This document shows positions 7,126 to 16,095 of a stretch of DNA of 64,000 nt, in pieces. A program made the translations under genes and the position numbers. Each line of letters begins with the position of its first letter. Position 1 is the first letter of the stretch. Source of the stretch: CAYOHG01 sp964465125 (GTDB lineage: Bacteria; Planctomycetota; Phycisphaerae; UBA1845; Fen-1342). Location: NCBI GenBank assembly GCA_964465125.1, contig CAYXIO010000003.1, positions 62,001-126,000 of the forward strand. The letters run 5' to 3'. The notes under the pieces are model-generated. The model saw nothing but the letters and a program-made list of their open reading frames with translations, ran no database searches and was not told the origin of the DNA.

Positions 7126-9972
7126 ATGCCCGCGGGCAGCACGCAGGTGTGGCTGGCGCCGTTGGGGCATGGACTTGACCCGGCCGTGCTGGGGACGCTC
7201 GCGTCCACGTTGCTCGTCGCGACGACCGTGGTCGCGGGCTACGCCCTGATCGCCTGGCGGCGCGCCCGCCGGTCGGAATCGACCCTGCGGCTGGAGCAGC
7301 TTGATTTGCAGCGTGCATTCGACGCGCTGACCGCGTGTGTCTGGACGGAAGACCGCGAAGGCCGCGTAGTCCGCGCCAACCGCGCCACGGGCGAGCTGCT
7401 GGGTCGGCCGGCCGAGTCGCTGGTCGGCGAGAAGGCCGCAGACCTCGGGCTCGTGATTCGGGCTCCTGAAGTCACCAGCGACCCTCCGTCGCGTGCTTCC
7501 CGGCTCGTCCGCCGCGAGCCGCGCATCGAGCTGACCGACGCCGGCGGCGTTCCGCGAACACTTCACGCGATCCGGGTTCCGTATCACAACGTGCCGCGCT
7601 CGGGAGCCAGCGAGCTGGTTTTTGCGATCGACGTCACCGAGCGGCTGCGCGCCGAGCGCGAGCTGCTTCGCGAGCGTCAGCTCTTCACGCGCGGCCCGTG
7701 CGTGGTGTTTCGCTGGGTGGCCCAGGCGGGCTGGCCGGTCGAGTACGTCTCCGCCAACGTGAAGCAGGTCTTCGGCTACGACCGCGACGATTGGCTCTCC
7801 GGACGCGTGCGCTACGCGAGCGTGGTTCACGCCGAGGACCTGGACCGCGTCACGTCGGAAGTGCAGCAACACAGCGAGAGCGGCGTGACCAGCTTCGAGC
7901 AGAACTACCGCATTCGCCGCGCGGACGGCGAGGTGCGCGAGCTCTTTGACTTCACGCAGGTGACGCGCGACGCAGGCGGCCGCATCACCCATTACGAAGG
8001 CTACGTCCTTGACGTCACCGACGCGCGTCGCAGCGAGCAGGCCCGCCGACTGTCCGACGCCCGGCTGCGGATCGCCGTCGAGCAGCACCCAACCGTGCTC
8101 TGGTCGATCGACACGGAGCTGCGCTTCACGTCGAGCCGCGGCGGCGGCCTGCGCTCGCTCGGCGCGTTGCCGGACGAGAACATCGGCAGGAGTCTCTTCG
8201 AGTACTTCGGAACCGAGGATCGGACGTCTCTGCCGATCGCCATGCATCTGCGGGCGCTGGCGGGCGAATCCGTGAGCTACGAGATCGACTGGAGGAACCG
8301 CGTCTTCCACTCCGTGCTCGAGCCGCTGCGCGACGAGGGTGAGCAGATCACGGGCGTCATCGGCTTCGCGTTGGACATCACTGAGCTCAAGCATTCGGAG
8401 GAATCGCTGCGGCAGTCGCAGCAGTTCCTCCGCTGCGTGCTGGACGGACTGCGCGAACAGATCGCGATCCTGGACGACGACGGCAAGCTGATGGCGACCA
8501 ATTCGGCCTGGAACGCACACTGGCGCGGGGCCGATCCGGTCGGGCAGGACTACCCCGCGGCCTGCGAGACCATCGCTCCTCAGCCGGAGAAAGCCCGGCA
8601 GCTTCGCGAGCGCGTCGGGCGCGTGCTGGCCGGAGAGGCCGACGAACAAGCCGTCGAAATCCGACGACCCGGTCAGCGCGGGGAGGAGCAATGGTACGAA
8701 GTGCGCGCACGCGGCTTCGGGGACGGCCCCCATCGCTGGGTCGCACTGGTCCAGACGGACATCACGGCCCGCAAGCTGGCGGAATCGGTGCTGATGGCGG
8801 CGCGCGACCAGCTCCAGGAAAGTGTGCGGTCGCGCACGCAGGAGCTCGTCGAGGCCAATCGCCAGCTCACCGACACGCGCCAGCGCCTGGAGTACCTGCT
8901 CTCCGTCACGCCGGCCGTGCTGCTGACCCGGCGGGCCTGCGGTGATTTCGGCATCTCGTTCGTCACCGGAAACGTCACCGCCGTCCTGGGCGAAGCCGCC
9001 GAGGTCATCGTGGCGAATTCCCCCCGCTGGGCGGCGGACATTCACCCGGACGACCGCGAGCGCGTGCTCATCGACCTCGCCCAGCTCCTCGCCGGCGGGA
9101 GTCGTAGCGTCGAGTACCGCCGGCGGCACCCGGACGGCGAATGGCGCTGGCTGCGCGAAGAGCTTCAGCTCGTGTGCGACGGCCAGGGCGCGCCGCTGGA
9201 GCTGATCGGCATCGGCGTCGACATCACCGAGCAGCGCGCCGCCGCGCAGCTCCTCGAACAGTCCCAACGGTTGGCGGCGCTCGGCACGCTCGCCGCCGGC
9301 GTCGCCCACGAAATCAACAACCCGATCGGCGCGATCCTGGCCATCGCCCAAAACGCGCGGCGACGCTGCGATGAAGACCCCGGTGCGGCGGGGCTCGCCG
9401 CCGCCCTGGACAAGATCGTGACCAACGTGCGGCGCTGCGGCCAGATCGCGCGCAGCATGCTTCAGTTCGCTCGGCAGGAGCGCACCGAGAAGTGGCCCTG
9501 CGACCTCAACGAAGTGACCGAGCGGGCCGTCGCGAGCACCAGCGCGTACGCCGACGAGCGCGAGGTCCACATTCTGCGGGAGTTCGGTCCCGGTCCGCTT
9601 GCCGTCGTCATCAATCCCCTGGCCATCGAACAGGTTGCCTGCAACCTGCTTCGCAACGCCATTGAGGCCAGCCCCCGCGGCGAACCCGTTCGGATCATGA
9701 CGCGGGCCGCCGATCCCTGCGTCCGGCTCGAGGTCGCCGACCGGGGACGCGGCATCCACACCGCGCAGCGCCGCCGCATCTTCGAGCCCTTCTTCACAAC
9801 CCGCCAGGCCGAGGGCGGGACCGGCCTCGGGCTGAGCATCGTGCACGGCATCGTCCAGGAGCACGGCGGCCGGATTGACCTTGCCGGAGACGATGAATAC
9901 GCTACTCGCGTCGTGGTGACGCTCCCGATTTCTCAGGACGTACCGGAACGAGACGAATGTCGCGCGTCCTGA
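7126..9972 (+). CDS. Membrane-anchored multi-PAS histidine kinase
   Basis: 948 residues. One N-terminal membrane helix (about 22-44) is followed by a chain of about five PAS/PAC domains (roughly 60-180, 185-310, 315-430, 435-555, 590-710; PAC endings such as FAIDVTERLRAE and GFALDITELKHSE are visible). A short coiled segment and a HisKA domain follow with the phospho-accepting His728 in GVAHEINNP, then an HATPase domain with N-box Asn844 (LLRNAIEAS), G1 box from Asp872 (DRGRGI) and TGLGLSI. The HEINNP type is typical of NtrB-like kinases. GAGGAGG precedes the chosen ATG. It overlaps the next gene by 16 bases, so the two form a cognate pair. The signal is unknown. Confidence 0.9.
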   Translation: MPAGSTQVWLAPLGHGLDPAVLGTLASTLLVATTVVAGYALIAWRRARRSESTLRLEQLDLQRAFDALTACVWTEDREGRVVRANRATGELLGRPAESLVGEKAADLGLVIRAPEVTSDPPSRASRLVRREPRIELTDAGGVPRTLHAIRVPYHNVPRSGASELVFAIDVTERLRAERELLRERQLFTRGPCVVFRWVAQAGWPVEYVSANVKQVFGYDRDDWLSGRVRYASVVHAEDLDRVTSEVQQHSESGVTSFEQNYRIRRADGEVRELFDFTQVTRDAGGRITHYEGYVLDVTDARRSEQARRLSDARLRIAVEQHPTVLWSIDTELRFTSSRGGGLRSLGALPDENIGRSLFEYFGTEDRTSLPIAMHLRALAGESVSYEIDWRNRVFHSVLEPLRDEGEQITGVIGFALDITELKHSEESLRQSQQFLRCVLDGLREQIAILDDDGKLMATNSAWNAHWRGADPVGQDYPAACETIAPQPEKARQLRERVGRVLAGEADEQAVEIRRPGQRGEEQWYEVRARGFGDGPHRWVALVQTDITARKLAESVLMAARDQLQESVRSRTQELVEANRQLTDTRQRLEYLLSVTPAVLLTRRACGDFGISFVTGNVTAVLGEAAEVIVANSPRWAADIHPDDRERVLIDLAQLLAGGSRSVEYRRRHPDGEWRWLREELQLVCDGQGAPLELIGIGVDITEQRAAAQLLEQSQRLAALGTLAAGVAHEINNPIGAILAIAQNARRRCDEDPGAAGLAAALDKIVTNVRRCGQIARSMLQFARQERTEKWPCDLNEVTERAVASTSAYADEREVHILREFGPGPLAVVINPLAIEQVACNLLRNAIEASPRGEPVRIMTRAADPCVRLEVADRGRGIHTAQRRRIFEPFFTTRQAEGGTGLGLSIVHGIVQEHGGRIDLAGDDEYATRVVVTLPISQDVPERDECRAS

Positions 9973-11207
9973 TCGTTGACGATGAGCCGGACTATCGTGA
10001 CGAGCTTCAGGCCTGCCTGGCGCGCGACGGGCACGAAGTGCGCACGGCCGGCAGCGCCCGAGAGGCGATCGACGTCGGCCTGTGTTACCGCCCAGGCATC
10101 CTGGTGGTCGACTGGATGCTCCGCAGCCCCATCCACGGTTTGCACGTCGCCGACGTGCTCCGCACGGTGTCGCCGGAGCTCCAGACGATCGTCATCACGG
10201 GATACGCAACGGACGAGCTGAAGCGCGAGGCCGCCGAGCGGCACGTGTCGCTCTTTCTCGAAAAGCCGTTTGAGCTGCAACGCCTTCAGGACGCGGTAAC
10301 GGCCGCCGCGACGCCGCTTCAGGCGGAGCGTTTCGGGACGCCCCTCCCGGTGCTCGACCTGAGCGAATCGGGCAGGATTCTCTACGCCAACCGCGCGGCC
10401 CGCGATCTGCTCGGCACGACCGTCGCCGGCGCCGACGCCGGCTACCTGCGCGACTTGTTCGACGTCGCCGAGCTCACCAGACTGCATGGCGCCGTCCGCG
10501 ACTGGGTCGCCGTAACCCCGCGGCTGGCCGACGCCGCGGCATCCGCGCCCGCGACCTGGTATGTGCGCCTGCGCCGGGCGACGGACGAGCACGGCTGGCT
10601 CGCCGTGGTTCTGCCGTCGGATGCGCGCCGCCGCACGCGCCAACCGGTGGTCCGCATGCTGCTCGATCTTCCGGACGCGCGCTTCCTCGACTGGCCGCTG
10701 GACATCCGCGCGCTGATCGTCGAGCCCTCGCCCGATGTTCGCCGCGTGCTTGCGGCGCAGTTCGAAGCCGCCGGCACGGTGGCACACTTGACCGCCGACC
10801 CCCGCCGCGCGCTGCCGCTGCTGCTGCGCGACGCCGAGATCGGCGCCTTGGTCATCGACGGCGCCGTCGACCCGCGCGCGACCGCAGAGCTGGTGAATCG
10901 CACGCAGGCGCTGCGGCCCGGCGTGCGCATTGTCGGCACCGGCAGCCACGAAGCGGCGGATGCCTTCATCGAGCTGGGAGTCGCCGACTTCCTGCCCAAA
11001 CCGTGGTCGCTCGACCGGCTGGTCCGCGTGCTGGCCGGCCGTCTCGGCGAATGCGCCGCCTGCGGTCTACCCATCCCGCTGCGGCGGACGCGGGACAACG
11101 AGCAGCCCACCGCCTGGGAATGCTGCGGCTGTGGGGCAGGGATCGACGCCGTCTTCGACGAGGACTTTCCCTCCGAGGTCATCCGCAACGTCCGCCCGCG
11201 CTTGTAG
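9957..11207 (+). CDS. Response regulator, REC-PAS-REC-like-zinc ribbon
   Basis: 416 residues, translationally overlapping the kinase gene. The N-terminal receiver domain is intact: Asp8/Asp9, phospho-acceptor Asp52 (VVDWML), Thr81 and Lys103 (LEKPF). A PAS-like segment (about 120-225; LSESGRILYANRAARDLLG) follows. A second receiver-like domain (about 238-355) keeps an Asp in VIDGAVD and a Lys in PKPWS but has EPS in place of the DD pair. The C-terminus has a CAACG and ECCGCG zinc-ribbon-type finger. No DNA-binding, AAA+ or GGDEF output domain is present. The output mode is unknown; protein-protein or weak nucleic-acid contact through the ribbon is possible. Confidence 0.85.
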   Translation: MSRVLIVDDEPDYRDELQACLARDGHEVRTAGSAREAIDVGLCYRPGILVVDWMLRSPIHGLHVADVLRTVSPELQTIVITGYATDELKREAAERHVSLFLEKPFELQRLQDAVTAAATPLQAERFGTPLPVLDLSESGRILYANRAARDLLGTTVAGADAGYLRDLFDVAELTRLHGAVRDWVAVTPRLADAAASAPATWYVRLRRATDEHGWLAVVLPSDARRRTRQPVVRMLLDLPDARFLDWPLDIRALIVEPSPDVRRVLAAQFEAAGTVAHLTADPRRALPLLLRDAEIGALVIDGAVDPRATAELVNRTQALRPGVRIVGTGSHEAADAFIELGVADFLPKPWSLDRLVRVLAGRLGECAACGLPIPLRRTRDNEQPTAWECCGCGAGIDAVFDEDFPSEVIRNVRPRL

Positions 11208-11237
11208 GCGGCAGTCGGGGCGTCTCGCTCTGCGCGA

Positions 11238-14123
11238 TTACCTCGGCAAAAGCAGATTCCCCAGGAGTTCCGGGCGATAGCACGTCACCCGAGCGCCGGA
11301 CCAGGAGCTGTACTGCCCGCTGCGCGAATCGAGCCGCGTCACGTTGAAGCCGACCACCCGCGTGTCTGCGTCGATTGCCAGCGACGCAAGCGGAACGGCG
11401 GCCTCAACCACCCAGGCGTCGCTCGCGACGTGCGACGCGACCGTGGCGCCGTGCGGCCACGGCGAGCTGCGATAGATGGGCGGATCCGTCAAGCAGCCCT
11501 TTCGACCCACCGCCACGCCGTTGGGCTTGAGCTGAAGCACGAGCAGGTCTTCCCCGTTGCCGCGCAGCGCGCCGGGAGGAGTAAACAGCAGTTCGAGCAC
11601 GTCCTCGCCCCAGGGCTGCGCGCCCTGTACGCGCACCGCGTTGGTGGCCTCGAAGCGCGGCTGCGTTCCGGGCAGTAGCTCCGCCCGCAACGCCACGTAC
11701 AGCAGCGCGTCGTCGCGACACAGCATGGCCTGGGTTTGCGGATTCGCGCTGCGCGACACGCCCGCGTCAGTCGAACCCGCGTCCGGAGCATTGACCAGCA
11801 GAAAGCCGCCCGCGCGATTGCCGGGCGCGCCTGGCCAGTCATCCAGAGAACCGTCAACGCGGATCGGCGCGTCGGTTCGCGGAGCCCCGGTCACGGCGAG
11901 GCGGCCGACCGCCTGAAGCGGCTCCGCGCCGCCCTGCTTCAGCCCAACGGAGAACGGCGCCGCCCCGTCTGCGTCGTACGCGAGGCTGTTGAGCACCAAC
12001 TCGATGGAGGTGGTTCCCAGCGCACCCGCCGCCGCCGCCAGCGGGGACGGCGAGGGCACAACCCAGCCCAGCGGCGGCGCGTCCAGCGCGACGCTGCCGC
12101 TCACGCCGGCGTCGGTCGGATTGCTCAGCGCGAGGTCGATCACGGCGCGCAGCCCCACGTCGGTTGGCCCAAGCCGGACCCCGGAGATCTCCAGCCGAGC
12201 CGCGCGGTCCGCCCGCAGCCGGGTCCAGCTCGAGAGATTCTCGACTTGCGCCGCCCGGCCGCCCGAAGTCGGCGTCGAGTGATTCGCCAGCTCCTGGAGC
12301 ACCAGCCTGCGCCCCAGCGCGAACAACCGCGGATCGCCGCTCCAGCCGCTCTCACGGCAGGTCAGCAGGTCCGCCGCACATGCGTCAAGAAACGCCCTTC
12401 CCGCCAGCGCTTGGGTGGTGCGCTCCGCCAGCAGAGGTTGCCCGCTGCGGCGCAGCAGCGCGATCAGCTCCGCATCGAGCAGGCCGCGGCGAAGCCGCTT
12501 CAGGCGAACCGTGGGAATCGGTTCTTCCGTCAGCCCGTAGCCGCGCCCCGGCAGCAGCAGCGGATCCGACGCCTCGCTCCGAGCAGCGCCGCGAACTCCT
12601 GGCGGCGCGACCGCGTCGATCCAGATTCCGTCCAGTCCGTAGCGGGCCGCCTGCCAGCCCAACGCGGTCGCGTCGGTCGCAAGCCCGGCCAGGGAAAGCG
12701 ACCCGGAGTACGGCGGATCGTCCGGCACGAACCAGACGCGCTTGCCAAGCGCCTGCATCGAGCGCGTTGCCGCGGGCTCCAGCCAGCGGGCCGTCGGGCA
12801 GACGAGGGCCACGTTGGACAGGTCGATGGGCGGCGCTTCGCGCCAGCCGAACGCGTGCAGCGAGCGCAGCGGAAGATGGGCGAGCAGCGGGATCGTGCGA
12901 TCGGCTTGGTGAAGCGCCGCCGCGGCCCTGCGCACACGGTCCACCGCAGCGGCATTGAGCGGCTGCGGAATCTCCGTCCGCAGGATCGCCTGACGCGACC
13001 AGCCGCGCTCCGCGAAGTGCTCGCCGCAGGCGCGCAGGTAGTCCGCCAACAGGCGCGAGTAGGACTCACTGGAGAATCCGCCCTCGCGCGCCGCGCTGGG
13101 GTAGTCGTCCGAGACCGGCAGCGGCCAGAATCGAGCCGCGACCCGGTCCGAGTACGCATCGCCGCTGATCCAGCTCCCGACGAGCTGGTCGTACGGCTCC
13201 CACTCGATCGAGAGCGATCGAACGCCGCTGACGTGATACTTGGGAAACGAGCCCCAAAGCACCGGACTGAGCCGATGCTCGTGCAGCAGGGTGAACGTAT
13301 TGCGCATGAGCCGCAGCGCCGGCTGGTGTGCCCCTTCCGCCGGGAGAATGCGCGTTTCCGCGGCACTTTCGAGCGGCCAGTTGAAGTGCTCGTGCAGCAA
13401 CCCGCGCGGATCGACGCACGCCGTGGCATCCAGCGACAGCTCGCCGGGAATCGCCACGGGCAGCACCGTCAACCTGACTTCACAGCGAAAAAGGGATGCA
13501 GCGTCGACGGCGTCCGCCGAGCGGCCCGCAACCAGCTCAAGCGACCCGCGATACTCCCCGGGCACAGCCGTCGGCGGAACAAAAACGTCCAGCCACACGA
13601 TCTCCGCTTCCTGGCCGCGAAACGTCAGCGGTCCTCCGCCGCGCGGCGCCGTCCACGGCACGAGAATGTCCGGCACGGAACGCGGCGAAATCCAGCGCCC
13701 GGTGTGGCGCGGATACCAGGACGGGAATTCACGCAGCTCGGCGTCCGCGACTCGAAAGGCCTGGTAGACCTCGCGCGCCGCAAGCGCGCCCGCCGGGCCC
13801 GAGAGATCGCCCAGCCGCAACTGCGCCGGCCCGCTCAGCGCATGCGTCGAACGGACCGCGATCTGAATCGACTGGACGTCGTTGACCGCGCTGACCAGCC
13901 GCACGAAGCCGCCGCTGGCCGAATAGACCTCGCCCTCGGCCTCGGGAGTCGCCTGGCGATTGAGCTCCTGCTGGCCGTCGACAACCCAGGCGCTCAGCGA
14001 GCCGGGCCGGGCGGTCACACAGCCGCTGACGCCCAGAAGGACCAGCAGCGCGAGCCCACCGAGCGGCGCGCGGCGCGCCGGCGTCAATGCAGGGATAGAT
14101 CGGCTCGGCCCGGCTGCGGCCAT
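11238..14123 (-). CDS. Large lipoprotein with DUF4091/GH123-like and CBM9-like domains
   Basis: 961 residues. The lipoprotein signal ends at Cys35 (LLGVSGC). The middle of the protein (about 280-560) resembles the DUF4091 family related to GH123: FSSESYSRLLADYLRACGEHF, then RTEIPQPL, VALVCPTARWLEP and YGLDGIWIDAVAPPG. The C-terminal quarter (from about 770) looks like a carbohydrate-binding CBM9-type domain: DGSLDDWPGA, ALLYVALRAE and WGEDVLELLF. It is likely an outer-membrane or periplasmic glycan-acting protein; enzymatic activity is not assured. Its start overlaps the upstream Gfo/Idh-type gene by 40 bases, so the two are probably one operon. Confidence 0.7.
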   Translation of the reverse strand: MAAAGPSRSIPALTPARRAPLGGLALLVLLGVSGCVTARPGSLSAWVVDGQQELNRQATPEAEGEVYSASGGFVRLVSAVNDVQSIQIAVRSTHALSGPAQLRLGDLSGPAGALAAREVYQAFRVADAELREFPSWYPRHTGRWISPRSVPDILVPWTAPRGGGPLTFRGQEAEIVWLDVFVPPTAVPGEYRGSLELVAGRSADAVDAASLFRCEVRLTVLPVAIPGELSLDATACVDPRGLLHEHFNWPLESAAETRILPAEGAHQPALRLMRNTFTLLHEHRLSPVLWGSFPKYHVSGVRSLSIEWEPYDQLVGSWISGDAYSDRVAARFWPLPVSDDYPSAAREGGFSSESYSRLLADYLRACGEHFAERGWSRQAILRTEIPQPLNAAAVDRVRRAAAALHQADRTIPLLAHLPLRSLHAFGWREAPPIDLSNVALVCPTARWLEPAATRSMQALGKRVWFVPDDPPYSGSLSLAGLATDATALGWQAARYGLDGIWIDAVAPPGVRGAARSEASDPLLLPGRGYGLTEEPIPTVRLKRLRRGLLDAELIALLRRSGQPLLAERTTQALAGRAFLDACAADLLTCRESGWSGDPRLFALGRRLVLQELANHSTPTSGGRAAQVENLSSWTRLRADRAARLEISGVRLGPTDVGLRAVIDLALSNPTDAGVSGSVALDAPPLGWVVPSPSPLAAAAGALGTTSIELVLNSLAYDADGAAPFSVGLKQGGAEPLQAVGRLAVTGAPRTDAPIRVDGSLDDWPGAPGNRAGGFLLVNAPDAGSTDAGVSRSANPQTQAMLCRDDALLYVALRAELLPGTQPRFEATNAVRVQGAQPWGEDVLELLFTPPGALRGNGEDLLVLQLKPNGVAVGRKGCLTDPPIYRSSPWPHGATVASHVASDAWVVEAAVPLASLAIDADTRVVGFNVTRLDSRSGQYSSWSGARVTCYRPELLGNLLLPR

Positions 14124-15145
14124 TTCTGCACCTCGTACAGGCGACGGGGGTCTTCAGGCTGCCCGGTTCGCGAGGAAAGGTACGCGGCTTCGAGCAGCGC
14201 GGAAACCCCCAGATGACGCTCCAGCCCCGCCGCCAGCGCCGCGCCCGACTGTCCCGCGCGGATGCTCGCCGCGAACCGCTCCAGCTCCTCCGTCAGCCAG
14301 GCCGGCGTGTCCGATGCGAACTTCGCCAGGCACTGACCGTCGGCCGAAACCACGCGCGCTTCGCCGGGCATCAGCTCGATGCGCCCGCTCGGACCCTCCA
14401 GAAGCAGCTCCATGACCGCCGGCTGGGCGTCCCAGGCCGCGTCGATCAGCGCCACCTCGCCGTCGCTGTAGCGCAGGACCGCCAGCGCCACGCCCTCCGT
14501 TTCGCGCGGCGGTTCGCCATCGCGGCGGTGACAGTGCGCAAGCTGGCAGTAGACGCTCTGTGGCAGCCCGCGCGCCGCGATCAGGATCTCCAGCAGCGAA
14601 TAACCGTCTGAGAACAGCACGCCACCGCCGGCGTCCTTCTGACTGCATCGCCACGAGTCGGCCGACGGGCCCGCAGCCCGCACGCGCAGCGTCGAAAAGG
14701 CCGGCACCACGCCCTGCGGGTGCGTCAGGGCTCGCTGGATCGCCGCACCGCCGCGATCGACGCTGGACGCAAGCCGATAGGTCGAATGCCCCGCCAGCAC
14801 GCGCCGCAAGTGATCGGCGGCCGCCGCGAATGACGTCGCGATCGGGGCCGGACGCCATACGTGCACACCCGCCGCGACCGCCTCATCCGCCAACTCCTGC
14901 CCGGTGCGCGGCGACACGACCAGCAGTACGGCCTGAACCCCGGCCTGGGCCAGCAGGACGCGCCGGTCGTCAAACCACCGGACCGAATCCGGGTAGTCGC
15001 GCTGCGAGCCTCCCGAACCGGCTACCAGCCGCAGCGTTCGAACCTCGGCCAAGGCGCGCAGGTACGGATCGGGCGAGTCCGAGCTGGTGATCAGCCCGAC
15101 TCGGATCGGCGCGCCTTCAGGACTCGCGGGATCAACGAATGGCAT
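14084..15145 (-). CDS. Gfo/Idh/MocA-type oxidoreductase homologue, degenerate cofactor site
   Basis: 353 residues with the Gfo/Idh/MocA outline: an N-terminal Rossmann-like half (RVGLITSSDSPDPYLRALAEV, then QAVLLVVSPRTGQELADEAVAAGVHV) and a C-terminal half with GGVLFSDGYSLLEILI and a DAAWDAQP segment like the family beta-sheet. The NAD-binding GxGxxG is replaced by GLITSSD, and the usual EKP motif after GVHV reads WRPAP. So it may not bind NAD(P) normally. It lies upstream of, and overlaps, the DUF4091-like lipoprotein, suggesting a joint role in sugar handling. It is divergent from the following exported-protein gene. Confidence 0.7.
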   Translation of the reverse strand: MPFVDPASPEGAPIRVGLITSSDSPDPYLRALAEVRTLRLVAGSGGSQRDYPDSVRWFDDRRVLLAQAGVQAVLLVVSPRTGQELADEAVAAGVHVWRPAPIATSFAAAADHLRRVLAGHSTYRLASSVDRGGAAIQRALTHPQGVVPAFSTLRVRAAGPSADSWRCSQKDAGGGVLFSDGYSLLEILIAARGLPQSVYCQLAHCHRRDGEPPRETEGVALAVLRYSDGEVALIDAAWDAQPAVMELLLEGPSGRIELMPGEARVVSADGQCLAKFASDTPAWLTEELERFAASIRAGQSGAALAAGLERHLGVSALLEAAYLSSRTGQPEDPRRLYEVQKWPQPGRADLSLH

Positions 15146-15150
15146 TGTGG

Positions 15151-15156
15151 TACGAT
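15151..15156 (+). promoter_or_regulatory. Putative -10 box
   Basis: TACGAT 17 bases before the start of the exported-protein gene at 15174, within the 28-base divergent gap. This would give a leader of about 10 bases. No convincing -35 is seen. Confidence 0.3.
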
Positions 15157-15173
15157 GGTCCTACGGATGCTCC

Positions 15174-16070
15174 ATGCGTAACGCCCACACGATGCTGAAC
15201 CGGCGCCTGCTTACGGGTGCGACGAGCGCGGCGACGGTGTGGATGTGTATTGTGGCCCTGACCGGCCCGCTTGGCCATGCCGACGGGGAGCCATCCCCCG
15301 CCGCACAGTCCCCGGTGGCGGCGCGCCCCGACGGCGCGGGCCCGCCGGCCTCGCAGCCCCCCACCCCGCAACGCGTGCAGATGCTGCGAGAGGCCTTCGA
15401 GCTGCTCGACGACGGCGACGCCAGCGCGGCGCTGCGAGCCCTCCAGCGAACCGTCGAAGATGCCCCGCCGGAAACGCTGACGAAACTGGAGCAGTTCACC
15501 CTTCTGCTCCGCGGCCGGCCGCTGATGGAGTGGATGGCCGACCTTCGCATGACCGCGGCGCTTCATCCGCGCGGCGATCAACTGCTCGATCTGCGATTCG
15601 TCAGCGACTACGAGGCGCCCGCGGTCGCCCGTCGTCTGCGGGCCCTGCTCGATACAGTGCTCGCCCGCGAATACCGCGGGAAAACCATCCGCCAGTGGGC
15701 CGCCGAGCGCGACCAGTACACGCGCTTGTTCGCCGACGCCGCCGACATGGTCCGCGATGCGGAATTCGCCGCGGCACTGATCCGCGCGCGGCAGCGATTC
15801 GATCCGGACCTCCGCCAGGACCGCGTTCAGCGGCGTGAGCTGAACCAGATGCGGGACAATCTCGGCAGGTTCGTGGGCGCGGTGCGGAACATGGCCGGGT
15901 TCACGAGCCTGACCGCAAACCCGCTCGATCCCAGCGACCCGACCTTTCAGGAGGCCCTCCGGCTTGAGGCCGAGCGCGCCGCGCAAGCCGCCGAAAAGAG
16001 CCCGGATTCGGCCCCGGCCTCGCAGCCCGGCGCGTCCGGCATGCAGCCGGATGACGGCAAGCAACCCTGA
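15174..16070 (+). CDS. Exported protein of unknown function
   Basis: 298 residues; not recognised. An N-terminal signal peptide (basic RR then a hydrophobic stretch to about residue 36, ending GHADG) is followed by a Pro/Ala/Ser-rich linker. A helical central region follows (VQMLREAFELLDDGDASAALRAL; DLRQDRVQRRELNQMRDNL) and then a Gln/Pro/Ser-rich tail. ATG at 15174 or an internal ATG six codons later could be used. The gene ends 25 bases before the chosen purC start and is probably in the same operon, without an obvious link to purines. Confidence 0.6.
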   Translation: MRNAHTMLNRRLLTGATSAATVWMCIVALTGPLGHADGEPSPAAQSPVAARPDGAGPPASQPPTPQRVQMLREAFELLDDGDASAALRALQRTVEDAPPETLTKLEQFTLLLRGRPLMEWMADLRMTAALHPRGDQLLDLRFVSDYEAPAVARRLRALLDTVLAREYRGKTIRQWAAERDQYTRLFADAADMVRDAEFAAALIRARQRFDPDLRQDRVQRRELNQMRDNLGRFVGAVRNMAGFTSLTANPLDPSDPTFQEALRLEAERAAQAAEKSPDSAPASQPGASGMQPDDGKQP

Positions 16071-16095
16071 ACCTGCACCGGCACAGGAACGCCCC

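Noticed and set aside
7054..9864. A 936-codon open frame on the minus strand opposite the histidine kinase
   Set aside because: It mirrors the kinase gene, whose domains are clear. The antisense product is Arg/Ala/Gly/Asp-rich with no family motif. Long antisense frames are expected at this GC content.
11736..14216. An 826-codon plus-strand frame opposite the DUF4091-like lipoprotein
   Set aside because: Composition is Arg/Gln-rich with no recognisable domain, while the minus strand encodes a coherent lipoprotein.
16051..16095. Upstream ATG for purC
   Set aside because: It overlaps the previous gene and adds a non-homologous stretch; the GTG has AGGA at 9 bases. It cannot be fully excluded.
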